The notes: generated by a model from the sequence alone, not told the origin. A DNA stretch of 64,000 bases from Voacanga thouarsii (GCA_026120185.1 JANUWF010002439.1:62001-126000); one strand, 5' to 3'; shown: positions 32,820 through 44,755, counted from the stretch's first letter. Translations and numbers: made by a program.

Positions 32820-35800
32820 GTGGTTTCTCTTTTCTTTTACTGCATATTTTTTGCTGCTAGATTATGAATTTGCTGCAAGGGTTTAAGCTTAATGGTTTAA
32901 AATGGACATTGTCCTTAGGATCTTTTGATATGAATTGTGTGCTAAGTATATCGGGCGTCTATATAAACATGATTGGGCAACCATTCGGTGTTTTGCGACA
33001 ATGATTTACCATCAGAAGCCCATGTATGATGCACAATGTCATGAAAGTATTAACAGATTTGTATAGAATCCAAAGCGAAAAAAAACTTAAGGAATGTGCT
33101 AAATCAATAAAAAATACTAAAATCAGATGCAAAACCAAATTGATGTTTTCTATCTCTATTATGTTATAGATTGTTTATTAGAGATGAGGAATTTTCAATT
33201 TTGCATATATTTTTTCACTGAATTCTTTTGATATGAATTTTGTTAGAGAAACTTCCAAAAACAAAGCTGATTTTCATACCAATCTGTTTTGTATCTCTGA
33301 TGTATAATAGAACCGTTTAGCTTATCATTTTGTGATTTTCATAGCTACTAGCTAAAAATAAGTACATTGCACCGGTATGCTATTGTGTTGGATATGCTAT
33401 AAGTTGAAGCTTTGATATATATTGTAAAACTTCACTTGACTTTATTTATGATGCTAATCTTTTCTTTTTTTCCTTTTCTTGGAATATACTTGGTTCTCAT
33501 CTAGAAGTTTAAAAAAAATGTTCAATGCATTGGAATATTATGTTAGATGTGCTAAAAGCTTACTGGATCTGATTGTGTGCTAAGTATATCGGGTGTCTAT
33601 ATAAACATGATTGGGCAACCATTCGGTGTTTTGCGACGATGGTTTACCATCAGAAGCCCACGTATGATGCACAATGTCATGAAAGTATTAACAGATTTGT
33701 ATAGAATCCAAAGCAAAAAAAACTTAAGGAATGTGCTAAATCAATAAAAAAAAAAAACTAAAATCAGACGCATATCAATCCATTTTCTCTCTCTATTAGG
33801 TAATAGAACCTTTTATTAAATATGGGGAATTTTCAAGTTTGCAAATATTTTTTCTCTGAATTCTTTTGATATAAATTTTGTTAGATAAACTTGCAAAAAC
33901 AAAGCTGATTTTCATAAGAAAATTTTCTGCTTGCTGGCTGCAACTGTGGTTGTTGGAACTTGTTTTGAGATTATGAATTGAATTTTGTTTTTTGTTGTTT
34001 GTTGTTGTTATTGGAACCAATTACTGGCTATTTATTTAGGATGTTTAGGATGTTTGGAATTTATTTATGGGGACTTCATTACCATTTAGTACCTTAGCTC
34101 TCTTACTACATGGCACTTAGATAAGAGAATGAATAGATCATGACTGCATAGGGAACAAAGTGGACTTCACTGAGGATTTTGCAAGTCATAAAATGCTAAA
34201 TTGTACCCTTCATTTCTGATCCTCTGGCCAAAGTACCCAAAATGGCTCTGCTTTTATGCTTCCTCTGTGGGTGTTTTCTAACATAAAAAATGTGCTAATA
34301 GTTTGGTCCTTTTTCAAGAAATATTTGCTATGATCTGCGAGAAAAATTGGAAAAAAATACATTACCAAAACACTTGAGCAGAAGAAGCTAGCTGAATGTC
34401 CTAGCCTGCTGAATGTTTATTTATTTATTAGGCCTCACAATAGGATGATTTTTTTTCCCTATTGTTTATCTTTTACAAGCCCTTGTATTTAACCATGATA
34501 AGATATGCCATGATGGTCATTCACACCAAGGAGTTAGCTACCCAATATTTTTTGCATTTTCTTTTGATCCTTTTTCATTGTTCTTCAGAAGCAAGCTAAA
34601 AGTAGTTTCTCCTATACATATAATATATATTTGATTCACTTTGTGTGTCTGGTTATGAATGTTATGGTTGTGTGGTCTGTTTCGGTTGTGGTTCTGTGTT
34701 TTTTAGCTTGAGGAATATGGTATGGAAGCACTTTAACACTTACTGCAAATGCATAAAGAATTTTACTAGGCTCTAGATTTTTGTTACATCTCCTGTCTAG
34801 AATTTATCAAAATTTTTCTATGGATTAGGTCACAACATTTGACTAGTTATTTCTCTTATTGATGAAATTAGTATGGAAGGTGGTTCGTGATTGTGATTGA
34901 AGTAAGATTCCATTGAACAACATTTACACTCTTTAAGTAAATGATGATCCTTCTTGGAATCATGCAGCATCTTTTGTGAAGGTGGATGAAGCCCTCTCTT
35001 TTTTATTTTTGAATGATTGGTACTTTTCTTTTATCTCAGTACTGATGTTGTGAGGACTTTTGGCAGTTATTTCCGAGTGAAGTTGTTTATTTGGAAGATT
35101 GTTCATATTTATGATTGAAACCACTTTCTAGCAAATGATTTTTAGACCCTTTCAAGTAAAATTCCCCAAAAATTGGTGCTGAATATTTGATTTCCTCTAC
35201 CACACCGTTTTCCTCCTTTCTTTGGAGAAGCCATTAATGTCTTTTTCTTCCTTTCACTTTTTGTATTTGTCCCCCCCCCCCCCCCCTCCGGCCTTCTTTC
35301 TCTTTTTATGCAACCATGAGGATATTGTTTCTTGAGTGGTATGTTGCCTTGCCCTACTATATATTATATATAGTAAAACCTTGTTGGTGTGGCCAAGTTG
35401 GAGTATGGTTTTGCTACCAAATACTCCAGTTTTCCTGTCTTGCAAGAAGTGTTCACTTCCTAAAAACACCAAAGGGAATTTTATTTTATCTAGAAAAAGC
35501 ACAAGGGAATTAATTGAGTTTTCTGTTTGACATTTGAAATTGCCCAAAGGATACATTTTAAGTAAAGAAGATATGGCTTGGCTATGTCTTTGTCATCCCT
35601 GTACACTTGAATTGTTCTCTGGTTTCCTTTGAGTGGTTCAAGTTTGCATTTTAGTATTTCATCTGATTACCAATTTTCTGGACAACACTGCTGATGATAT
35701 AGTTGTCAATTTTTACTTCTTGAAGCCTAGTTATGTGTTTGTTTAGAAACTTGAAAATTGGTTGAACTTGGTAACCAAAGTCACCAATTTAAATGCTGAT

Positions 35801-38168
35801 GCAGTTGCCTAGGATAAAGGGTTGCATGTCTGAAAAGAAAAACTGATGTCGATCAGGATTTGATTATTATGATCTAATAATCTCCTATGGCAGAAAAACA
35901 GAAGGGAGATCCCTTCTGAATATTTGTGGTGCTGAATATTTGATTGGTCCAGTCACTTTCGAATTGGAAATGGCAATTAGTTTGTTGTTCACAATTTGGT
36001 ATCATAGAAGGAATTGACATCCATGTATATTGTTGTAGAATGTCCAAATATCATCTGGATCCATGTTTACCACCTGTTATAAAAAGCTCTCTCTAAGCCT
36101 GATTTATTTTTCCCTTGCAGGTTTTGGAACTGGCTATAGTATCTCCCTTGCTAATGTATTGTCCAGTTTTATTTTAAATCTAAATATTTAACAAAATAAT
36201 ATAATTGGAGTGACATTTTAAATATCTTTGAGAGCTGAAACCTATTTTGGTCTTAGTATTCGCCACCATGTGAGAGCACTTTATGCTTGGAGATGAGATG
36301 GTACCCACAAGGAAAGCTCAATGAACTCTACACTTTTGATAGACAAAAATCCTTCTGATTATAGGAGAGGGGATTGGAATATATTGCAGCTTTCTTTGTT
36401 TGATCACAGGTCCATCTATTGTGAAGTTTTAGTTGTAATGCCATCTTTGTTTCTTGTTTTCTTTGATCTTTTCAATAGCAGCTATTGCTTTCGTTCATAA
36501 AATAGTGTTGGCCGTTTAGTTGCAGCACCAGGCTTCAAAAGTGATGAAGCTTACTAACAATAGCATAAGTCTTTACCTTTTGTCTTTGTTTCTCCTAATT
36601 CTATTACTATTGAATGGAAAGAAACTTCCTTTGCATGGGCATCATGAAAACTTTAAAGAAAACTGTATATAATGCAGGGCATATACAGGGCATCAAGAAA
36701 ACTTTAATAAAATTCAATAAACTAATTGCTCTGTTGTCCAATCACAATAAGTACAAGCCATCTGGAAAGGCCAGGATAATGAAAATTAGAAGTAGAATAC
36801 TCTGGTTTCTTGTATGAGAAAGGTTTTCGCAACCCACTATATATCCAAATACACTATAGGAATTTCCAGTTCTATAGTTGGGGTTTTACTGTTGAATCTG
36901 GTATAGTGAATCTAGGATTTTAAATTTTCTTGTAGACCAGATAAAGAAACCTTGAGTTTCGATATAGGAACTTTTCCCCCTCTTTGCATTAGGACAGTAT
37001 TATGATTATACCTAAAAGTTGTTAATATTATCATTGCATGCTTATACCTTGACTAATTGGTGTTCGGTAGATCTAGCTTATTCACTTTAGTTTTTTCACT
37101 ATTGTTTTTCAAGTCACTTTTTTCACTATTGTTCCATTTGTTGTGCTGGATCTTCCCTTCCTAAGAAAAGAAGAAAAAGACTGAAAAAGATATTGAAGGA
37201 AGAAACATATTCCTCTTCTGCTCAAGTGTTTTCTTTTCCAAAGCAAAGTAGAGCCCACACATTATTAGATTTACCTAAATCTAATACACTATCACATTAT
37301 CATTTTTTGTTGTTATTCCTTTATATTCATATTCATAAGGTTCTCCATTGGTTACTCTTTTTGAAACCATAGTGAACTAAAGCCATTCATGAAAAAAATG
37401 CTGTTTTGCCATGTTTCATTTTATGACTTGTTTTAGACATTTTTTTTTTGAAAGCTATTTAAAAGATGATTCAATCACACATATCGGAGTAGTGATTGAA
37501 TCAAACAAAATTTGTTGGAGTTGTGAGAGCTAAAAACATTGCTGGAGTTGTGATTGGTTGAAGCATTTTTGTTGGAGAAACTTGCAAAAACAAAGCTAAA
37601 GTTCATAAGTTTTCTGTTTGTGGTTGCTGGCTGTTTGTTGTTTTTCACTGAACTAATTGTTTAGAGTTTATTTTAGATATTTTTAGTTGTCTTTCGGTAT
37701 GTATTCCTGTGAAGAAAATGTAGGAAAGAGGGCTGAAACATGTTATGTTCAGGAGGTGTGAAAATGAGAACTTAAGCTAGTTAAATGTTAATAAATGCAT
37801 GCTGGGTAGATTTACAACTATTTATTTGGTGTGTCTGCATATATTATGAACCTGACAACAAAATCGGAAGAACACAAACAAAAGCCTTCATTTCTTGTTG
37901 AAAGCCATCATTTTTTTTTTTTTTTTGGTGAAATGAAATGGATTATTATAGAATTTAATTCAAATTCTTCAATTTCTGTGTCTTTAATTTCAATTTTTGG
38001 ATCACCTCCAAATTTGGAATAATCACTACTATTGCCTAAAAGAAAACAGTACTGCTGCAATCAATGAGCATAGGAAGCAAAGATGAAACTGATTTTTTTT
38101 AAAATAAAAGAATCTGCCATTTTCTATATAACCTAAGGGTTTTTTTTGTTAATTTTTTCTTGCATTGT
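32820..38168 (+). other. long intronic region of the second CACTA gene
   Basis: No gene recognised over about 5 kb apart from the duplicated GQP-motif block. Contents: the tandem duplication 32937-33870, a poly-C run at about 35272-35286, T-rich intron-like sequence, and a block near 37565-37660 (TTGCAAAAACAAAGCT) that resembles those at about 33250 and 33890. Short open frames near 35250-35550 and 36614-36817 show no recognisable domain. Confidence 0.5.
32937..33870 (+). repeat. tandem duplication (period about 638 bp) containing a coding block
   Basis: GTGTGCTAAGTATATCGGGC (32937) and GTGTGCTAAGTATATCGGGT (33575) start near-identical stretches of about 180 bp, followed by less similar sequence that still shares blocks such as CTCTATTA and AACAAAGCTGATTTTCATA. 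The repeat includes the GQPFG-coding block and its following stop. Confidence 0.85.
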
Positions 38169-39186
38169 AGAATCCTTGCGAAGAAGATAAAGCTAAGAGG
38201 TTGCCAGGTAACAAGCCTGCACATTCCATTCGACCAATCATACAATTAATGTTTCTTGGACTATATGAATCTTGGTCAAAGGTCCCAAACACAGTTAAGG
38301 ATGTTTGGTTTGCTTAGTGGACGGTAATTGTTTCTTTTCTTACTTTTATTTTAAGTGTTATATATTAATAATCTATATAATGTTTTGGCAATTCTTATGG
38401 CTAATATGCAGAAATAGTTCCAGTGGGATAGGATGTATGATGGACTTATTAGATCAAAATGGGACAAGAAAGGTGGCAAGATCTACACTTATTTGATGGA
38501 CCAAGTTCGTAAAGGGAAAGTCTCACATGATTTTATGAAGGATGAAGACTATAACAAGCTGCGAGCAATTTGGTATGGTGACAAATTCAAGAAGATTTCA
38601 GAGATAATGAAGGCAAACAAAAATAGTGATTGTGGAGGTTTAGGAGGCACACGTCACTCTGGCGGTTCCATACCAACACAGTGCACAAGAGAAAACTAGT
38701 AACTTTTCTTATTTTTAGTACTTAATTCAAATTTATGAAAACAACTTCTTCTAAAAATGCTTAGAATTAATATCTATCTATCTAACGTGTTTTAATACTA
38801 TTTTATGATTAAACTAAATATAGGAGGGGAAATATCATAGGGACTACTCACACTCTGAAATATATGTCTTCACAAACACAACAAACACTGAAGATGAAGT
38901 TGAGCAAGTGCTTAAGAAGGAACGCTGAATGTTGGAGGGTGAAGACGTAGAGCTTGGAGGCCCGGAACTTGTCTTTGTTGACAAGCGGTCCAAGGAAAAA
39001 TATGTAAGTTTCATAAGTTAATAATGGTCTTTAATATTTTTTTATTCCAATACTACTATATCCATTATATTTAGCTCAAGTAAAGGTAACTTTACCGCTT
39101 CCATTTTTCCCATCCAACGTGGAAAACTTTGACATGCCTATTTGTTGGTTTCCATAAGTATAGCCATTTTGTGGGAGTTTTGGGAA

Positions 39187-39388
39187 GAGGGGGGGGGGGG
39201 GATATTGGTTAAAATGTATTTGTTATGCATGAACTATGAAGGGGGGGTGGGGGGCGGGTGCATTGTGGACCAAGTCAAATAAAAAGGGGGGGGAGGGGGA
39301 ATTTGGTTAAAATGTGTTTGTTATGCATTAACTATGAAAGAGAGGGTTGGGCGGGGGGGAGGGTGCATTGTGGACCAAGTCAAATAAA
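39187..39388 (+). repeat. G-rich tandem repeat in an intron of the second CACTA gene
   Basis: Two units of about 100 bp (from about 39189 and 39286) share TTGGTTAAAATGTRTTTGTTATGCAT-like text, then a G-tract segment and GTGCATTGTGGACCAAGTC. G runs of 12, 7, 6, 8, 5 and 7 bases occur on the + strand within 175 bp. Confidence 0.8.
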
Positions 39389-39999
39389 CTTTTCCAATTG
39401 GAAATATGGCAAAATATTCAAATGATGGTGATACTTTTTAACTTTTTATGTTACAACTAGATGATTCTAATTCTGATGGATGTTCTTTGTTTTAAGCTTC
39501 ACAATCACTAATATAGTTGAGATTTTCATGGTGTTAATTCTAAAATTCTTATCCATTTTTAATTTGATATTTTTGCATTTGTTTATGTGTTAGCGTTACT
39601 ACCAAGAAGAATTGAAGAAAGAGATGGCATCACTTGCTAGCCAGATAGTTGAAGGGGAGAAACCTCCACCAATAAACAAGGTTGATATTTGGTTGCGAAT
39701 TGTAGGCCATCCTAAGAAAGGGAATGTAGTTTATGGCATGGGATCCCTAAGCTCCAGTTGTCTACAGAAATCTACTTCACACATGTCATCGCCTTCTTCA
39801 TCCATTTCATCAGCGCTTCCTTTGCATTTTGTGGAGACAACTGACTTTCATAACGCTATAAATGAGTTGGTGCAAAAGGCAGTTGACACACAGATTCAAG
39901 AAGTGTTGAGGACAAATGAGAGGTTGACAACAGAGGTTTCTTTGCTAACACAAAAGGTTAAGAACTTAAGTGGATCAAATCAACCAAAAAATTAATATT

Positions 40000-40339
40000 C
40001 CTTCACTGTGTTCTTAATTGTATTAATATTCCTTCACTGTTGTTAAACCATGGACCAGCAGTTCATCTCACTTTCATATTATGATAATCTTTTATGTTTA
40101 ATTAAAGATGATGTTTGGTTAGGATTTGTGGTATTTTGTGAGGGAATTATATTTGCTTTGAATTTGTGGAAGGATGATATTTATGTTTGTGGAAGGATGA
40201 TGTTTATGTTAGATTTGATGATGTTTGTGTTGGATTTGATGATATTTATGTTGGGTTTTTGGATGTGTTTTTGGCTTTATTATTTTATGAATTTATCAAA
40301 TGCAGGTGTTTGGTTATATGTTCAGATGAACTAGAATTT
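40000..40339 (+). other. 3' untranslated part of the second CACTA gene
   Basis: No gene. Short tandem repeats: TATTAATATTCCTTCACTGT twice (39988 and 40021), TTGTGGAAGGATGAT twice (40165, 40189) and AGATTTGATGAT/GGATTTGATGAT (40211, 40232). Confidence 0.5.
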
Positions 40340-41269
40340 TGCCAAATTTTATTCAATTACCAACTGAAATCAGTTGGTAATTGAACAAAATTTGGTTGGT
40401 ATTTCAATTGCTAATTGAAAATAATTCGGTTGGTAATATATTAAATAGCAGTTAGTAATTTTCAAACCAACTATCAACCAACAAAAAACTTAGTTGGTAA
40501 TTTACCAACAAAAAATTACCAACAGATTTTAAACCACTAAAATAGTTAAAAAATTACCAACTGAATATTTGGTTGGTAAAGAAAGAAAACTATCAATCGG
40601 AAAAAAAAAAAAAAATAGCAACTGGACAACCCAATTAGTAATTTACCAACAAAAAATTACCAACCGATTTTAAATAACTAAAATAGTTGGAAAATTACCA
40701 ACTGAATGTTCAGTTGGTAAATAAATAAAACTACCAACTAAAAAAAAAAATTACCAACCGAAAGTCAGTTGGTAATTACCTACACATATATCGGTTGGTA
40801 GTAACATGTCTCAGTTGGTAAATTAGTAAATTACAATCTTATATTCATTACAAATTTACTAGCTAAAAATTATAAATTTACAAACTACATTTTCGGTTGA
40901 TAATTACCAACTGCAACAATCGGTTGGTAACATAAATGTTTGTTGGTAATTACCAACCGAAAGAGTCAACTCATATGCCAAACTTAATGTCAAATTTCCA
41001 ACCGAAACTTTTACATTACCAACCGAAATAGTCAACTCAAATGCCAAACTTAATTCCAAATTTCCAACAGACGATTTTACAGTACCAACCGAAATGCGGT
41101 TAGTAATTACCAACCGACTCCAAAAAATTACAGTTGGAAAATTTACAAGCTAAGGTTTTTCCATGCGACACCATTCGGCTGTTAATCAGTTGGTAAATCA
41201 TGATTACCAACCGAATTTAGCCAATTACCAGCTGATTTTGTCAGTTGGTAATCACTTTTTCTAGTAGTG
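40340..41269. repeat. right subterminal repeat array and terminal inverted repeat of CACTA element
   Basis: Dense ACCAACCGA/TCGGTTGGT-type motifs, again in both orientations, with variants such as ACCAACTGA and CCAACCGAAA. The array is about 0.9 kb, longer than the left one. It ends TTTTTCTAGTAGTG at 41256-41269, the inverted complement of the left end, followed by GTC. Confidence 0.9.
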
Positions 41270-41867
41270 GTCCCTTCATTTAATTTGTGTATTTGTTTCT
41301 TTCTTTGAAAAAGAAAAGACATATTATTAAAAAGAATTTTAAAATAAAAATAAAAATTTATTAAAACACACACACACACAACGGTGCGTAACACAACCTG
41401 AGCCGAACGCACAGAGAAGCTGGCCATTCACAATGATTTTGGCTAGGATTGATTCTATTTTTTCTTTGTTAAATGCAATGAATATGGAATTTCTCGGTGC
41501 ATCTCTCAGCACAATATGCCTTATGCATAGATAGTCCCAACTAATGTTCTTGGTATTCTCTTTGAAATGGTTTCACTATTCACTATTACAAATAATATTT
41601 TTGATTACACCATCTTTCTCTCTAACTAGGGGGTGGGAGGTGGCACCGCCGCCCCTCCCATAAAATATTTTTAAAATTTGTACTTTCATTAGAGATTATT
41701 TTTTTTAAAAAAAAATCTTTTTAAATTTTACCTTCTACCTAAAAAAAATCTCTTTAAATCGTCATTTTTAAAATTATAACATTATTTTCTAATATATTTT
41801 TAACCTTTTTTTAATAAAATAACCTACAACCACTACTCGAAAGTGTGCACAGGCCTCATGTACAAGG

Positions 41868-41935
41868 AAAGGTTCGAACCTGAGATATTAGTGTATAATT
41901 CCCAACACTGACCATCTTAATTAACCCAAGGGACT
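41868..41935 (-). other. tRNA-like segment, possibly a SINE head
   Basis: On the minus strand AAGATGGTCAGTGTTGGG (weak box A) precedes TCTCAGGTTCGAACCTTTCC, whose GGTTCGAACC is an excellent box B. No complete tRNA cloverleaf is evident. Confidence 0.35.
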
Positions 41936-42059
41936 TCTCACATATCGTTTCATATAACTTCCTTCTCCAGTCCCAAATATTCAATTCCTCTTTCTACTAA
42001 AGCAAATAAATTTTCTGGATTTGCAGCTTCAAAAGATTGATAGGTTCTCTCAGATACCC

Positions 42060-42063
<4 letters not shown>

Positions 42064-42112
<49 letters not shown>
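42064..42112 (+). repeat. (GA)n microsatellite
   Basis: About 24 uninterrupted GA dinucleotides. Similar GA tracts occur within the two 4.3 kb solo LTRs. Confidence 0.95.
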
Positions 42113-42114
<2 letters not shown>

Positions 42115-42348
42115 GGCTAAGGAATCCTATTAGTAAATTTTGGCAGACCTAAGTACAGTCACAAGCATCAAATTACTAGAAAGAGAAATTTACATGTTTC
42201 AGTTGTGAGAATAATATTACCACTTCAAAAATGTGAATCTTGTGCTTTCTATAAACCAAGAAATGTGTTTTTTTTTACACAGAGAGTGAACAAGATCGGT
42301 TCACTACATCAACATGTTTTTAGATATTTTGCACTATTGTTTCCAAGC

Positions 42349-42469
42349 ATGGAGATACACAAGACATTGTTATGTCTTCTGATAACACTATTCTCTATTT
42401 TTGGGCATACTACTGTGAATGCTCGACCTCTAGCACAAATATGGGTATATCGGCAGATAATTTGGGTGT
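42349..42469 (+). CDS. short secreted-peptide-like ORF, cut off by the copia LTR
   Basis: ATG at 42349 begins MEIHKTLLCLLITLFSIFGH, a charged start followed by a hydrophobic core, then TTVNARPLAQ with a plausible signal-peptidase site after NA. The copia LTR starts at 42470, so about 40 residues belong to the pre-insertion sequence and the remaining open frame to TGA at 42556-42558 is LTR-encoded. The ORF is in one piece with an upstream in-frame stretch from 42205. I do not recognise the protein. A signal peptide can arise by chance in T-rich DNA, so this is a candidate only. Confidence 0.3.
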
Positions 42470-42945
42470 TGTTAGAGATAGGCCCTAAGAACAAACCAAA
42501 ACTCCAATGGCAAAATCACCAAGATGATAAGAAAGAAATAATAATGAAAATAATGTGAAGAAAAACTAAATAACGAGAAAGGATATAAAAGAGGGAGACA
42601 TAGGAACTTACGTGGTTCGGTCAAATAACTTACATCCATGGATAGATGCGAAATAAAACTTCACTAAGAAAAAGACCATTTACAAGGCTTTAGGAAAGTG
42701 TTCCTAAGCTACTAAACACCACTAATATAGATCAAGAGTATTACAAAGAATGAATGCCTCAAGGGCTACTAAAATTCTTGTGTTGGTGTGTTGTTCTTCA
42801 AAGAACCAAACTAAGCCTTTATTTAGAGGCAACATAAGGTGATTAGAATTCATAGAAATTCGATGTGGGACTAGGAAATAAATAAAGTCTTATGGTGGTG
42901 GAGAATGCGTTGGTTTCCCAATGTGGGATGTAAGATACCCCAACA
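42470..42945 (-). repeat. 3' LTR of the minus-strand copia element
   Basis: On the minus strand it begins TGTTGGGGTATCTTACATCC and ends GGGCCTATCTCTAACA (476 bp). The adjoining polypurine tract on its right fixes the left-to-right order. The 5' LTR remnant at 60435 (TGTTAGGGATAGACTCTAG on +) matches this LTR's + strand start TGTTAGAGATAGGCCCTAAG. Confidence 0.82.
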
Positions 42946-42960
42946 AATCTCCACCTTGAC
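42946..42960 (-). promoter_or_regulatory. polypurine tract of the minus-strand copia element
   Basis: Minus-strand GTCAAGGTGGAGATT directly precedes the LTR terminus TGTTGGGG. AAGGTGGAGATTTGTTG is the common layout for this type of copia element. Confidence 0.78.
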
Positions 42961-42976
42961 CTATATCCCAAACTCA

Positions 42977-44667
42977 TGTCGGATTTCTATCATGCATAAT
43001 CAGATTAAGCGCAGCGGAAAACAACAAGAAACCCAAGCTATGGATCACGGGTTTGCAATAGAAATGGAAAAATGAGAAGCTTGCGTTTATTACCTCGTGA
43101 AGCCGGAATTCAAAAATTTCAGCAACAAGAACGCAGGCGCGATCCAGATTATCAAAAACCGTTCACTGCAGCTCAACTGAAGTCCAAGAAAGAACTCCCT
43201 CTAATGATAATCCACACAAGGTTGAATGCTCACAATCTCACAATTCTATGCTAGTAGAATTCGGGAGGCTAGGGTTTTGATCAAGAAGAGAGACGGCTAG
43301 GGTTTGATCAAGAGAGAGGCAGAGAAACGGTTTCTCTGTTATTGCGTGAATGGTCTATCTCCAACCCTAAGGAAACCGTTTCCTTATATTTATAGATTTA
43401 TAATTATCATAAATTGTAACTTAGTCCTTCAACGTCCAATTGTCAACAAATTGGTCCTTGAAGTTTACTTAATTATAATTAGGTCCCATGAATTATAACA
43501 AACTTATAATTCACCTATAAATATATTCACTTCTCTTAATTAACCCCACAATATTATCAAATAATATATTTGAGCATTCAAACCTTTATTGTGTGTGACC
43601 CATTAGGTTTCCTGGTCTTATTGGTAGCATAATATGAATTAATTCTAACAATATTAGAATTAATAATCCTTAATAAAATAAAGGATTAAATTTATTAATT
43701 CTCTAATTAATAAATTCATATTTAGCATATCAAGAGCGACATCTAGCAATGACTCTTGACCACCCAAAAGTCCAGAAAGTCAAGTGGCTTGACATGAACC
43801 TTTCAATAGCAAATTATCAATGCAATAAACTCCTTTCAACATACAATATCTCATTCGGTCTAGAGTATGGAATTGGTACCAACTCTCTCCAGAATATTAT
43901 TAATTCTGGCCCGAATATTTTAGTACTTGTTGAAGAAATCCATTACTCGATATGTGTATCAATTGGAACCATTTCCATCACATAGTCGCCTTGGCCAAGG
44001 ACTTCATGAGTAATGATTTCTACAAGTGGCCTTGAGATATACTCTCCTACTATTAGGAGTGGTGAATCCTTTATTGACCCTCTCAACTACTTTCGTTTAC
44101 TTTATGTTATACCCAATATTCATCCCATAGGCGGTCCTAGATAAGACTCCAAAGATTAGAATCAAAGTACAACGCTCGATAAACAAAGTACCTTGGAGAT
44201 CTCAAGTCTAAGGATACTTGCACACTTGCTATAATGAGATTCTATCACTGGCACTAAATAGTTATCCAAGTGATTATCTCGTAGCTAGGTCATCCAATGA
44301 ACTTGTTTCAAAACAAGCATCCACACGTTAATCCTGAATATCCCAATACCCACGGATATGAGAACCACCGCTTGATCCAATCAAGAGATATAACATGTGT
44401 CAGTCTTGGTGTATTAATAATGTCCCATCTTATTAATACTATGACTGGGGATTATTTAAGTACAAACACTGCATAGTGTAGTAGGAATCTCACATCATGA
44501 TCTCTATCATAATTTCCTTAACACTGTGTTGTACTAGGGACTTTATCTAACAGTTTGTACACATATTTAGATATAACAATCAAACTGAAAGATAAAGAAT
44601 GCCTCTTATTAATTTAATATGCAATATACATGGTACAAGTGATTGCCTCTAGGGCACAACACTAACA
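42977..44667 (-). mobile_element. solo LTR, 1.69 kb, Ty1/copia type, inserted near the copia 3' end
   Basis: On + it begins TGTCGGATTTC and ends CACAACACTAACA; on the minus strand it starts TGTTAGTGTTGTGCCCTAGA. Target duplication ACTCA is present at 42972-42976 and 44668-44672. It is closely related over its whole length to the solo LTR at 45929-47652 (for example the shared blocks CATCTAGCAATGACTC/TATCTAGCAACACATC and GGCTTGACATGAAC). No interior sequence. An open frame at 43749-43985 has no recognisable domain. Confidence 0.88.
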
Positions 44668-44755
44668 ACTCAAACATAGTAATTTTACTCCACGTTCTCT
44701 ACAAAAGTCCAAAGACCACAAATCATGAACAGTGAATACCAATCAAGTCCAAACT

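Larger units (their letters stand above)
32332..39995 (+). pseudogene. TNPA / Transposase_24-type second gene of the CACTA element, broken
   Basis: The first exon, from ATG 32332 (MVRGKKNQTGRGSGSS), is Ser/Thr/Pro/Asn-rich. A stop at 32448-32450 interrupts it and a perfect donor GATGA|GTAAGT lies near 32817. A short coding block with INMIGQPFG, similar to the GQP motif of this family, lies near 32960 and is duplicated at 33600. After a long intron, exons resume at about 38169-38330 (YESWSKVPNTVKDVW) and 38412-38698 (FQWDRMYDGLIRSKWDKKGG), the plant transposase Ptta/En/Spm family core. Then 38824-39005 (EDVELGGPELVFVDKRSKEK) and 39594-39995, with a coiled-coil end (ERLTTEVSLLTQKVKNL). Stops at 38316-38318 and 38932-38934 break it. 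TNPA-like proteins bind the subterminal repeats. Confidence 0.82.
6004..41269 (+). mobile_element. CACTA (En/Spm, CMC superfamily) DNA transposon, 35.3 kb including a nested retrotransposon
   Basis: The left end reads CACTACTAGAAAAA at 6004-6017 and the right end is its exact inverted complement ending TAGTG at 41269. The three bases outside, GTC at 6001-6003 and GTC at 41270-41272, match as a 3-bp target-site duplication, the size typical of CACTA elements. Both ends carry arrays of ACCAACCGA-type subterminal repeats. Inside are two genes in the usual + order: a TNP2-like transposase and a TNPA/Transposase_24-like gene. A Tekay gypsy element (9425-27941, plus a 5-bp duplication) sits in its 5' part; without it the transposon is about 16.7 kb. 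Both genes carry many stops, so this copy should be non-autonomous now. Confidence 0.95.
41270..42469. other. gene-poor segment between CACTA element and minus-strand copia
   Basis: Starts with the right CACTA target duplication GTC. It holds an (AC)n run near 41366, A/T-rich tracts, a tRNA-like segment at 41868-41935, a GA microsatellite and, at its right edge, a short signal-peptide-like ORF. It is a candidate for original host sequence, but too short to place. Confidence 0.5.

Noticed and set aside
34980..36850. Possible host gene inside the long CACTA intron
   Set aside because: No frame above about 70 codons with any recognisable motif; T-rich intron-like composition throughout.
41182..41427. 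81-codon minus-strand frame across the CACTA right end
   Set aside because: Built from subterminal repeats and an (AC)n run; crosses the transposon boundary, so it cannot be an old gene.
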